Of a stretch of 64,000 bases of DNA, positions 30,386 to 39,914 are shown in pieces. Source of the stretch: Galeruca laticollis (lineage: Eukaryota; Arthropoda; Insecta; Coleoptera; Chrysomelidae). A program made the position numbers and the translations under genes. Every line of letters begins with the position of its first letter. The first letter of the stretch is position 1. Under the pieces are notes generated by a model. It was given only the letters and a program-made list of their open reading frames with translations. It searched no databases and was not told the origin of the DNA. Where the stretch lies: contig OY998180.1 in NCBI GenBank assembly GCA_963921935.1, forward strand, positions 64,620,551 to 64,684,550, written 5' to 3'.

Positions 30386-30740
30386 CAGAGAAAGAGCAGT
30401 ACCCAAAATTTTAATTACGGGCAACAAAGATGACGAATCATTTCATTTAAGATCGGCAAACAGACAGAGAATGAAACACCTCCATTCTACAAATTGGGAT
30501 CCACACACATCAGAAGAGGATTTACTCAAGTATTTAGAAGAGTTTGTTCCCGATATTAGTGTTCAAAAGTGGAACTCTCGCCAACCACTTAAATACGCTT
30601 CATTCAAGATAACAGTGCCTGTTCTTGAACTAGAAAAAATTTTAATACCGGAAAGATGGCCTACAGGAATAATCATCAATCAGTTTTTTCAGCCAAGAAG
30701 AGTCATGTTCAATTCCGTGGAGCCGACGAATAAACAGTAA
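30386..30740 (+). pseudogene. D1a ORF1 C-terminal fragment
   Basis: After the microsatellite the frame reads 'PKILITGNKDDESFHLR', 'LHSTNWDPHTSEEDLLKYL' and 'LKYASFKITVPVLELEKIL', then 'PERWPTGIIINQFFQPRR'. This is the C-terminal RNA-binding-like module seen in ORF1 of CR1/L2-type elements ('...YASFKI.V......L..P..WP.G'). The N-terminal part, including any zinc finger, has been lost by 5' truncation. The stop is at 30738-30740. The preceding poly-tyrosine is only translated microsatellite. Confidence 0.7.
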
Positions 30741-30799
30741 ATTTAGGCAGTATCTTTCGGTTTTCCATATTAACGTAAATAGTCATTAAAATAAGTTAC

Positions 30800-31617
30800 A
30801 TGAACTTTCAGTTTTCTTAACCGAACATCCATTTGATATCGTATGTTTTTCAAAACATTGGTTAGATAAGAATAAGTTGGAATTAATCAAATTAAATGAT
30901 TATAACTCCATTTCCGATTTTACTCGTTCTAGAAAGCAACATGGGGGAGTGGCAATATTTTCAAAATCGCATCCAATATGCAAGGCAGTTGATCTGAAGC
31001 AGTTTTCTGTTATCTACGATGCCGAGTTTTGTGGAGTAGAATTGAAAGACACCATAATAATTGCTCTTTATAGATCGTCCAGTAGAGATAATTTTACCAT
31101 ATTTAAAGATAAAATTATTAAACTTCTTGAATATATTCATAGAAAATACAAAAATATTGTCTTGGTAGGGGACTTCAATTTAGACATTTCAGAGAACGAC
31201 GATAAATCCAAAGATCTTAAAAGAGTCTTCACAAGTTTTGGATTACGCCATACGATTGAGGAGCCCACTAGAATAGTCTTGAATAGTCAATCCTGTCTAG
31301 ATATCATAGTTACAAACATAGACCCTAGTATCACTAAAGTAGGAGTAGTAGATCCTCTAGTGTCTGATCACAACGGCCAATAGATATATTTTAATCACCT
31401 ATTGAATGAAAATGTCCCCATTATTAAACGTGTTATTAACGACACAACAATAACGGCTTTTTCTGATAAACCTTCTGAAGTTTCTTGGAATGATTTGGAT
31501 GTTCATAATATGGGTGCAGATAATTTGGCAGAAAACATATTGAATACGCTGAAACATATCTCTGATACTTGTTTTTGTGAAAAAACTGTTAAAACAAATA
31601 AATCTAATATCAAATAG
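30800..31617 (+). pseudogene. D1a endonuclease domain and linker
   Basis: 'LTEHPFDIVCFSKHW' can be read near 30815 in a broken frame, with the usual T-E-x-W changed to S-K-H-W. The frame 30877-31383 has 'QHGGVAIFSK', 'GVELKDTIIIALYRSS', 'IVLVGDFNLDIS' and 'VVDPLVSDHNGQ' (S-D-H). A TAG at 31381 ends it right after the S-D-H motif, and the same frame resumes at 31402. The active-site glutamate appears lost, so the nuclease is probably inactive. Confidence 0.72.
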
Positions 31618-31629
31618 TTCAACAACACA

Positions 31630-32169
31630 TTGCGTAGTATGAGAAAAAATGTCATTACAGCAACAAACAAATTTATGAATACTTATTCGGAAGGTGATTG
31701 GGTAAATTACAAAAATTTAAACAAAATATATAAAAAAGTAATTCGCTCTGAAAAGAAGTTAGCCTACTCAAAGATAATAAAAGATTTGAATAATAAAAAT
31801 AAAACATGTTGGACAATCGTAAATTCGGAAAGAAGAACTAAAATTAATAAAACCAAACAGTCCGATATATCACCACAAAAATTTAATGAATTTTTTACAT
31901 CGGTATCGGAAATAGTATTAAAATCTCTTGGTGATTCTCAATACGAGTCGAGTTTCTTTTTAAATAAATTAAATAAACCTGCATTTTCATTCTTTATGAG
32001 TGCAATCTTGGAAAGTGATGTCCATGAGGCAATATTGAAATTAAGTCATTCGTCATGTTTAGATTTTTACAATATAAATAGCAAAATATTGAAACGCTGT
32101 ATACACTCATTGACATATCCACTGACCATTTTATTTAATAAATGCTTAGAGGAAGGGATTTATTCCTAA
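31630..32169 (+). pseudogene. D1a RT lead-in and fingers, deleted at the 3' side
   Basis: 'SEKKLAYSKIIKDLNNKNK', 'CWTIVNSERRTK', 'FNEFFTSVSEIVLKSLGD' and 'ESDVHEAILKLSHSSCLD' lead into 'TILFNKCLEEG'. At that point D1b continues with 'SWPDSFKISKIIPLYKNGD', but D1a jumps into sequence that in D1b lies ~325 bases later. A stop codon precedes this frame at 31615. Confidence 0.75.
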
Positions 32170-33158
32170 ATAAACTGGAATTTTATGGTATTAGAGGAAA
32201 TGCACACAAATTACTGACATCTTATTTAAGTAATAAGAAACAGTATGTAGTTTGCGGAAACAACCAGTCTGATTTACGTAATATAGACAACGGCATTCCT
32301 CAGGGCTCGATTTTGGGTTCAATACTTTTTATAATATATGTTAACGATTTACCAGAAGCTATTGACACTTTTTGTATTTTATTCGCTGATGATACTACAA
32401 CTTTATCTGATGGCACACAAGCTGGTGATAATATTTTGTTGAATCAGTGGTTCCTGGCAAATAAGTTGAAACTGAACGACACTAAAACGAAACACATTCT
32501 TTTCAGTTTAGATAAATGGGCTATAAAATCAGAGCCAGGTAAATTACTGGGCATTCATTTGGATACAAACTTAAGTTGGTCACCTCATGTTGACTACCTT
32601 TGTTCAAAATTAGCAAGCCAAGTTTTTGTAATTCGTCAATTAAAATCAGGTATACCAACTCATTTATTAAAGTCTGTATATTATTCACTTTTTCATAGCA
32701 ATTCAACATATGGTATGGTATGGGGTAGCAGCACATCAGTGCACAAAGTATTTGTGCTACAGAAAACTGTAGTTAGAATAATTTACTACGCACCAAGAAA
32801 CACCAATTGTAAAAAAATATTCAAAAAACTTGAAATATTGCCGCTTCCGTGCTTGTATATTTTCGAAGTGTTCATTGAAACACATAAAAATCGATATGTT
32901 CTGACTAAACATGCAGATGTTCATCATTATGATACTAGAAATGCTAAAGACATTGTCATTCTCAAATCTAGACTGAAAACAACAAAAAACAATAAGTTGG
33001 ATGTTACATTGTACAATTCATTTGTAAAATATTTTGAACATATAAATAGAAGTGGTATGACGAGAGTTCAATTTAAACATTTTGCTAAGTCTTTTCTTTC
33101 AAATTATTGTTTTTATACAGTTGATGAGTTTTTGGAGGAATTGAATACTTGGGCTTAA
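32157..33158 (+). pseudogene. D1a RT palm/thumb and C-terminal region
   Basis: This frame of about 330 codons opens beyond the deletion with 'KLEFYGIRGNAHKLLTSYL'. It carries 'GIPQGSILGSILFIIYVND' (motif B), 'LFADDTTTLSDGTQ' (F-A-D-D, motif C) and 'KLKLNDTKTKHILFSL' (motif D). Then come 'KLLGIHLDTNLSW' (motif E) and the post-RT 'VFVLQKTVVRIIYYAPRNT'. The end 'DEFLEELNTWA' matches D1b ('EELNTWV'). Without motif A it cannot be active. Confidence 0.8.
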
Positions 33159-33403
33159 TGCTTATATGTTTGTTTGTTTTGTTTAAATTAATTTTTACTC
33201 TCTATTATTTTTTACCTTAATTTATATTTTAAAATTGTCGTATTTTCATAAATATTTTTACTTTATGATATGTATGTCTGTATTTATGAAAAATTTTTAC
33301 TCTCTATTATTTTTATTATATTTTAAATTTGTCATATACAATACTATACAATCTTTAATATTTTTAGTTTGTAAAATGTGTTCATATGTATTATTATTAT
33401 TTC

Positions 33404-34155
33404 ATGAAGGTCCTTCAAATAAATCTTAATAGGAGCGGGACGGCAAGAGCCTTAAAAAAACAAATTGCCCGTGAAAAAGGAGCGGATATTATGCTCATCA
33501 GTGAGCCCTACAACTATGACGACAAGAGAGATGGATGGACCGTGGACCCATCAGGTACAGCAGCCATATGGGTGGTTAATAGAACTGCGGTGCGAATAGA
33601 AGCAAAATGATCAGGACCAGGCTACGCATGGATCAGAAGTAGGGGGACGTCCTACTTTAGCTGTTACCTTACACCTAATGAGGCGATTGCCGACTTTTAG
33701 GCGAGATTGGCAGGCATAGAGGATGAAGTCCGCAGTTTAAGGGGAGAAGTGCTGGTTGCTGGTGATTTTAATGCCAAGGCTGTCGAATAGGGTGAGCCCG
33801 CACCTAACGGTAGGGGGCGAAGAGTCACGGAGATGGTGGCAAGACTTGGGTGGGTGATTATCAACAGGGGAGAGGTGCCAACTTTCCGAAGAGCTGGATG
33901 CTCAGGCACAATACCAGATATCACGATGGGATCGCAGGTCAGATAAGTGGATGGCAGGTGCTGGAAGACTACTCTGCCAGTGACCACCAGTATATAGAGT
34001 ATCAGATTGGGGACCCATATCCAAAACACGTGTCGACCCCTCCCTCACGGTGGAACGTAGAAAAGCTGGATAGAAATGTATTTGACACTATGATCCAGAT
34101 GGGTAAAGGAACTCTTCAAAGAGTAAAAAGAGGAGAAATGGGGGGACAGTCTTGA
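33404..34155 (+). pseudogene. R1-F endonuclease domain, with stops
   Basis: ATG 33404 is followed by 'KVLQINLNRSGTARALKKQI' and 'DIMLISEPYN', the R1-clade endonuclease opening with catalytic glutamate. Stops occur at 33608 and later. Reading through gives 'VLVAGDFNAKA' and 'GTIPDITMGS' near 33750-33930, and 'YSASDHQYIEYQ' near 33970-34010 (S-D-H) in the frame 33850-34155. Three or more lesions make it inactive. Confidence 0.75.
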
Positions 34156-34176
34156 ACACTGCTGGTAACGGCGACC

Positions 34177-34602
34177 ATGAGTCTGCTCACCAGGGCATGT
34201 GAGAGCTCCATGCCGAAGAAGTCAACTAGGAAAGATCGACTTCCAGCATACTGGTGGAACCCAGAGATAGCCGACCTGAGGAAGAATTGTTTCCGACTCA
34301 GGAGGCTAGCACAAAGGGCCAAGAGGAATACCCCTGACTTTGATCTGAAAACTGATCAGTACAAAATAGCTAGGCGAGCCCTAAGTATGGAGATAGCCAA
34401 GAGCAAAGCCAGGAAGTGGAAGGAGTTCTGTGACGACGTGGAAGGCGACACTTGGGGACTGGGGTACAAACTTGTGCTTCAGAAACTCAGGGGTACTGAC
34501 TCTGAGATGACGACTGAGGTTAAAGAGCGTATAGTGGACGAGTTCTTCCCGATGCATGTCGTGGAGGAACGACTACCAGTCCATGTACAGGCGAGATACT
34601 GA
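34177..34602 (+). pseudogene. R1-F linker region (interrupted at its end)
   Basis: 'PAYWWNPEIADLRKNCFRLR' is the W-W-N motif after the endonuclease. 'KSKARKWKEFCDDVEGDTWG' and 'GYKLVLQKLRG' are standard R1 spacer blocks. 'VDEFFPMHVVEERLPVH' leads towards the RT. The stop at 34600-34602 is created by the first bases (TGA) of the inserted element; without it the frame continues at 35885. Confidence 0.8.
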
Positions 34603-35880
34603 AACGTTCACTTAGCAGTTAACATTTCTAATAGAGTTTTAAATAAATAATTCAGCGATGAATGTTAAATTTATTGGTGGAATAGACCACACGTCCTTCC
34701 TTGCCAATGTTTTAAACAACTATTCAAATGTTGGTGGAATTAACTGTATAGATATCTCACAGAAAAAAATCCTGAATAGAAATTCGGAATGCGGCACTAT
34801 ACGAGAGTTTGTAATAGAGAATGGTAGTCGCAGAAATCCTGATAAAAGTTTTAAATATTCCGTATATTTATTAAAAAAACTTGTTCTAAGAACAAATTCG
34901 CAGGGTTTACTGGTATGTTTTATTTTTTTCCTGTGTAAGATTTTCTTAAATTGATAAAGGTTTTTGTCCAGGACAAATCATTAAACTAGATTGTATTTCT
35001 GTAAAAAAATAATAAGTACAGTTTTATATATGTCGCTGGACAGATATCTAAATATCGTGTTAATAAAAAAAAGGTCTATCTGTAACACACTTGGTGTTCT
35101 TGTAGCGATACCGCCAGGAATAATTTAATTATATCGGTAAATTTAACTAAAATCACCCGACTGAAGAACTTAGATGAAGATTTGTCGGCAATTTGTATTG
35201 ACTCACAAGAAATGGTGTTTCCATAAGAGCCAATTCATGATCTAGATACTCAACTGGTATTATACTGAGAATTATTTAACCTAAGAAGATTTTATGGAGA
35301 ATTGACTTTCTACTTCAAGATAAGTAAAATTATATTGTATGGCTTCACCATTCATATTTGTACAGCTCGTTTTAGTTTTAATTTATACTTTCTTTTTCTT
35401 CACACATACACACTTTTACTAACCTATTATTGTTAAACTATGTAACACGTTTAAATATTCTTTCATTCATTATATTCATACATATTAGTAGTCTGTTGTT
35501 TTATTTATTATACAGGAAGACCTGAGAAATAGCCTTCAGCACATTTTTTTTCATAAATATTGTCAAAAAACTAGCAGAGCACAGCAGGTAAGAGTTGACT
35601 GATTAAGGAGGTTGATTTTTTCTAATTTTGTTTAGGAACAAAGTTAGTGGCGCCCTTACTATTGATGTAACTTTACTGTTTTTTTTAGTTTTTCTCTCTC
35701 TCTCTCTTTCTCTTTCTTTTTCACATTTTTTTTTAATTAAACTTCTTTCAGATAACAGAGCCCTGAGAACTGGCTACGTTATCTCCAATCTCTTTGTCAG
35801 TTTGGAAAGAACCTACTCTCTTTTAATACTTTCAATTGTTTTAATAATTTTTACCCTGAGAGTAAGAGGTTTTTGTTTCA
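34600..35880. mobile_element. 1281-bp insertion in R1-F with ATAC target duplication
   Basis: It starts TGAAAC and ends GTTTCA (6-bp inverted ends) and is flanked by ATAC at 34596-34599 and 35881-35884. Excision restores the R1 reading frame exactly. TG...CA ends with a 4-bp duplication would fit a solo LTR. Short inverted ends with 4-bp duplications also fit some DNA transposons. The interior carries an intron-like exon arrangement described separately, and no transposase or LTR-element protein is seen. The class is undecided. Confidence 0.75.
34658..35647 (+). other. Possible three-exon coding unit inside the 1281-bp insertion
   Basis: An open stretch 34658-34912 (85 codons, 'KFIGGIDHTSFLANVLNNY', 'TIREFVIENGSRRNP', 'YSVYLLKKLVLRTNS') ends exactly at CTG/GTATGT, a donor-like site. 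'ttattatacag' at 35505-35515 is an acceptor-like site. It opens a 72-base in-phase exon (35516-35587, 'EDLRNSLQHIFFHKYCQKTS') that ends CAG/GTAAGA. A third acceptor-like 'tttgtttag' at 35627-35635 gives three codons and TAG. All three segments share phase 0. I do not recognise the protein. Splice sites judged by eye may be fortuitous. Confidence 0.35.
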
Positions 35881-35884
35881 ATAC

Positions 35885-37662
35885 CCCTTTTTACTGAAGA
35901 GGAATTGCAGAAAGCGGCAACATCAATGAGAAACAAAAAGGCTCCAGGACCGGACAGGATCCCAGTAGAGATTTTGAAGATCGTGGCGCAAGCCGACCCG
36001 GAGCTGTTTCTCGACATGTACAACGCATGCCTGATGGAAGGAGTTTTTCCGGAACAGTGGAAGGTGGCTAACCTCGTACTTATTGAGAAGGGCAAGGGAG
36101 ATCCAAACACGGCATCAGCCCACAGGCCTTTGTGTATTCTTGATACAGCTGGTAAACTCTACGAGAAGCTTCTTAAGCGAAGAACCCTGGATGCTATTGC
36201 AGAAGCAGGAGGGCTGTCACCAAGACAGTATGGCTCCACTACGGGGAGGTCAACTGTGGATGCGATAAACGAAGTAGTGGAATCAGCAAAGGCAGTGAGG
36301 ACTGGGAATCACTGGTCACGGGACCTCTGCATGACAGTCACTCTCGACGTCAAGAATGCGTTTAACTCAGCCAGATGGAGGGATATTCTGAATTCCCTTA
36401 AAGATGATTTTCAGGTACCGGCGTATCTTTATCGAGTCCTGCAGGACTATCTGTCCGAACGGTGGGTTACGTTTAACAACCGAGAAGGAACACGTAAAAA
36501 ACGGATAACCTCAGGAGCGGCTCAAGGTTCAGTTCTGGGGGCGGACTTGTGGAACATAAACTACGACGGGATCCTAAACATAGAAATGTCAGACGGAGTG
36601 CTTTTGGTGAGATATGCAGATGACGTGGTCGTTGTGATCACTGCACGCACGGTAGAGTTACTTCAGTTCAATCTGAACCAAGTAATGAGGAGGATAATGG
36701 AGTGGATGGAAACCAAATCCCTGTGTCTGGCTGTCCAGAAAACAGAAATCGTACTCCTCACCACAAAGCACATACATAGAGGCATAACCATGTACGTTGG
36801 AGACCAGTCCATTGAATCGACGGAGGCAGTGAGATACCTGGGAGTTATGCTAGATGGCAAACTCACTTTTTGGAACCACATCTGCGGAGCAGCGGATAGA
36901 GCAGCGAAAGTGGTGGCAAACTTGAGCCGACTTATGGCTAATATTAGGGGCCCAAGCGCGGCAAAAAGGAGACTGCTCATGCGAACAGCAGATGCCATTA
37001 TGCTGTATGGAGCCGAGGTTTTTGCAAAATCACTACGATTCCAAAAATACAGGGCAAGAATGGACGCGGTACAAAGGCGAGGGCGCCTAAGGATTTGCAG
37101 TGCGTATAGGACGGTGTCGGGTGCTGCTGCTCAGGTGATTGCAGGAGTCATCCCGATCGATATATTGGCAGACGAGCGTCAACGAATATACCTTCGCAGG
37201 AGGGAGAATTCACTGCACATCATCAAAAGAGAAGAACGGGATCGAACTCTACAGGTCTGGCAGAGAAGATGGACTCAGGAAACCAGAGGTAGATGGACTG
37301 CCACCCTCACTGCCAACGTCAGACAATGGATGGAGAGGAATCACGTCGAGGTTGGCTATTACCTGACACAATTTCTGATCGGACACGGCTACTACCGTTC
37401 ATACTTGAAGAGGATAGGGAAGGTAAATGAGGCTACATGCATTTATTACCACACGGAGGAAGAGGACGCAAGGCAAACCTTCTTTGCATGTCCAAAATGG
37501 GAGCACCTCACACAAGAGGTTACGAAGAAGACCGGAGAGCTGAGCCCGGAGACAGCCGTTGCCAAGATGCTTCAAACGGGGGAGAACTGGAGTGCCGTCA
37601 CCACGTACATCACTCAAGTTCTCAAACAAAAGGAGATAAACCGAGAATGGGAAAATGAATGA
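35885..37662 (+). CDS. R1-F reverse transcriptase and C-terminal region
   Basis: An open frame of about 590 codons. 'KKAPGPDRIPVEILK' opens the RT, followed by 'VLIEKGKGDPNTASAHRPLC' (motifs 1-2). 'VTLDVKNAFNSARW' is motif A and 'GAAQGSVLGADLWN' is motif B. 'RYADDVVVVITA' is motif C (Y-A-D-D). 'AVQKTEIVLLT' and 'VRYLGVMLDGKLTFW' are motifs D and E. The post-RT helices 'VQRRGRLRICSAYRTVSG' are R1-like. At the C-terminus 'CIYYHTEEEDARQTFFACPK' aligns with the R1 CCHC finger but the second C and the expected H context are degraded. The ATG at 35905 is internal, since the real start lies upstream before the insertion. Confidence 0.85.
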
Positions 37663-37856
37663 ACCAAATTAGGCGATAAACAGGTGCACAATGAGGAACA
37701 AGGCAAGAAAAGGTCTGTTCCGAAGTAATACCAAAAGGAAGTTCCGGGACAGAACCAAAACAAGAAGAGAGGAAAGGTGTTTTAGTCGGGGTAAGAGTCC
37801 GACACAACAGGGAGTCACTGACTCGCTGTCAGTCCATGGATTTCTAAGAAAAAAGA
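37663..37856 (+). other. R1-F 3' untranslated region
   Basis: About 190 bases after the RT stop, non-coding, GC-richer than what follows and ending near the palindrome at 37857. No poly-A tail is visible. Confidence 0.5.
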
Positions 37857-37878
37857 TTAGTACTTATGAGTACTAATT
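37857..37878. repeat. Short palindrome at the R1-F/R4-2 junction
   Basis: ATTAGTACT and AGTACTAAT are separated by TATG, so the site can form a 9-bp hairpin. It may be the terminal structure of R4-2 or of R1-F. Confidence 0.75.
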
Positions 37879-37973
37879 ATTGTACATTTAAAAATTTACG
37901 AACAATCCGGCAAGTGTTAAGTATCACAGATTTCTGCATATCAGCTATTAATGCTGACTGCAGACCGACGGTT
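37857..37973 (-). pseudogene. R4-2 C-terminal end, split off by the Gypsy element
   Basis: On the minus strand from 37973 the frame reads 'VGLQSALIADMQKSVILNTC' and then 'RIVRKFLNVQ' before a TAA. It matches the R4-1 C-terminus ('IQKSVILKTCNIVRSFLNSS'). With one GGTT copy removed, 'NSLKNNLTT' at 46450-46416 continues directly into it. It is followed by a palindromic sequence at 37857-37878. This proves that Gypsy entered R4-2. Confidence 0.88.
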
Positions 37974-38744
37974 TGTTACGGGTTTAAATAGTTTACACTG
38001 ATTTCATAGGTATAAACAATGCAGTCTTTTCAAAGGATAAACCCCAAATAATTTCAAAATTTACCTTTAAACAAAATAAATTAATAAAATAAATAAATAC
38101 ATAGATTATTCTAAATAAATTCTTTTAATACTCTTCAAGTGTTGTTTATTAGTATAAGTTATAGTAATTGACATAGAATTTTATTGTTTCAGACCTTTTT
38201 CCCTTTTTCTTTTTCTTATACTTCTTTACATCACTATTTACCTATCAACTTTCTCATTATCTCTACAATATTATAGTCAAATATTAATTGGTAAGACCTC
38301 AACTGTATGGTGATCCAGGCATCGCATTCACTGTTCCCTCCTGGATGGTGGTTGTAGTTCACCACTACTACAGTAAGATTGTCCGATACAAATACTAGCA
38401 GCGTGGAATATAACTTTGATTGGAGGGATACATCAAATCAGCCAAGTAAGCTCTTTCCAATTAAATAGAAACTCTGGGGTGATCCCACAAACTTTCCGCT
38501 GAGAGAACAATATCGATATATTATATATATAATACAATATTAATTTAAGACGGTTCACTTATAATTCTTTTTGGAAACCAACTGGTACCATTTGGGTTAT
38601 TAATTTTGTTTAATCACAACTTCCATTGTAAACAGTAATATTAAATTAGATTTATATTATAAAGTAAAATCCCCTTTATATTTACCCACCCCTACTCTAC
38701 CGAATCAAAATAATATCTCAATGAGCTAGCCTACGGGGGTAATA
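37974..38744 (+). repeat. Gypsy 5' LTR (771 bp)
   Basis: Starts TGTTACGGG and ends GGGGGTAATA. The ends are near-inverted (TGTTAC/GTAATA), ending TA rather than the usual CA. It matches the 3' LTR after removal of the 421-bp insertion. It should contain the promoter and polyadenylation site, though I did not identify a TATA box with confidence. Confidence 0.93.
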
Positions 38745-38748
38745 AAAA

Positions 38749-38766
38749 GTGGCACCCAACGATTTC
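38749..38766 (+). promoter_or_regulatory. Primer-binding-site-like sequence
   Basis: TGGCACCCAACGATTTC lies 4-5 bases after the 5' LTR. It begins TGG, complementary to a tRNA CCA end, as expected for reverse-transcription priming. I do not assign the tRNA. Confidence 0.7.
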
Positions 38767-39914
38767 AATGTTGTTCTATATGTTTCTGCACAATAATTTT
38801 ATTTGTTTACCTGAATAGTATTTGGTTTCCACATAAGCTTAAATTTTATGAATCCTACTGAATCTTTATATAATATATTTGCCAGTTTGTGACTGTTTTA
38901 CCATCTCTGTTAAGTATATAATTCGGAAGCTTTTGAGGCATATAATTTTTAGTTTAAATCACAATCAGCTATACAATGTACAAATTCAAATGTGTTACTT
39001 TGAAATGCTGAGGTACATATTTTGATCCATGTAAATGTTGTACAATCCGCTTTTAGGAATATCAGGTCCAGATAATTTTTTTCATTGGTTTTTTTTGCAC
39101 TAAAAGATAAATTATTTTTTCAATGTTTACTTTCTATTGTTAAATATTTCCGTAATTTCTGATATGGCATGACAGCTTTGACAGTTGAGGTTCGTTCTTT
39201 TATTGGTCCTAGAATTTGTGTTCAGTGATCATTAACCACAGAGTTGATTTTTAACAACACAGTTTGTGTTATCCATACCATAGAATCCATAGATAAACTC
39301 AGTTATCCAAACTATAGATAAACTTAGTTAAACAAACTATAAATATTATCAATACAATTTCTATGATGGAAATTATTAAATATTCTGCATAACGAAAATG
39401 AAAATATAGCTATACTCTTTGATAAGTATACTTAATTGTTTCATTTGATTTGGTATTTGCTTGATCCGTTTTTATATACGGGGCTATTCCGAAATATTTA
39501 TATACAGCGACAGTGTAGAATAGTAAAATTGGGTATATTCGAGAGTTGAAAGGGTAGTATTGAATATTTTTTTTGTTTTTCTTTTTTAGTTCCTTTTATA
39601 AGTGTGTACATAGAGACGTTTTCATTTAGTAGTGAGGTATAGACACCTACTTTGGTGCTTCGTTTGGGACTTGCCTCCTACTTTTGTTTATTGTATTTAT
39701 GATACATTTTGTCGTTTATTTTTTTTTCTTCTCTTGGTGAGGGAGGGGTTTGTATATACAGTTTTTTTGTGTTTAATTGATAGGTACATTTGATACTTCT
39801 TGTATTTGGAGAATACTCTGATACCAAGGAATACGTTTGTTTTGTAGTAGTAGACTGTTGTTGATTCTTAACAGCTACAGTTATTTAATCGGTTGTTAGT
39901 CTTTATACCAGGGG
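38767..39914 (+). other. Gypsy leader, non-coding
   Basis: About 1.15 kb of AT-rich sequence lies between the primer-binding site and gag, without a long frame. This is long for the class. Several T-runs and 'ttgatt' motifs are present but nothing is recognised. Confidence 0.6.

Larger units (their letters stand above)
30386..33400 (+). mobile_element. CR1/L2-superfamily (Daphne-like) retrotransposon D1a
   Basis: 5'-truncated inside ORF1. It then carries an endonuclease, RT and a long C-terminal region, with an AT-rich 3' untranslated region ending in 'atgtattattattatt' at ~33400. It is closely related to D1b (50294-52090): the 3' ~1.2 kb is nearly identical. A ~325-bp deletion at 32155 removes RT fingers and motif A. 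The clade assignment rests on the RT and post-RT pattern and is approximate. Confidence 0.8.
33404..37850 (+). mobile_element. R1-clade non-LTR retrotransposon (R1-F), 5'-truncated and split by an insertion
   Basis: It begins at the ORF2 start right after the D1a TTA tail. Endonuclease (33404-34030), linker (34177-34602), RT and C-terminal region (35885-37662) follow. A 1281-bp insertion (34600-35880) with 4-bp duplication ATAC interrupts it. Removing the insertion joins 'VHVQARY' to 'PLFTEEELQKAATSM' in one frame. The element is richer in G+C than its neighbours. Its 3' end lies near 37850. Confidence 0.8.

Noticed and set aside
34658..35647. The exon-like unit as a confirmed host gene
   Set aside because: It lies wholly inside a mobile insertion, the product is not recognised, and splice sites were judged by eye. 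It is listed only as possible.
35628..35897. A frame with a leucine/serine/phenylalanine-rich stretch at the right end of the 1281-bp insertion
   Set aside because: The hydrophobic run is translated TCTCTC/TTTT low-complexity DNA.
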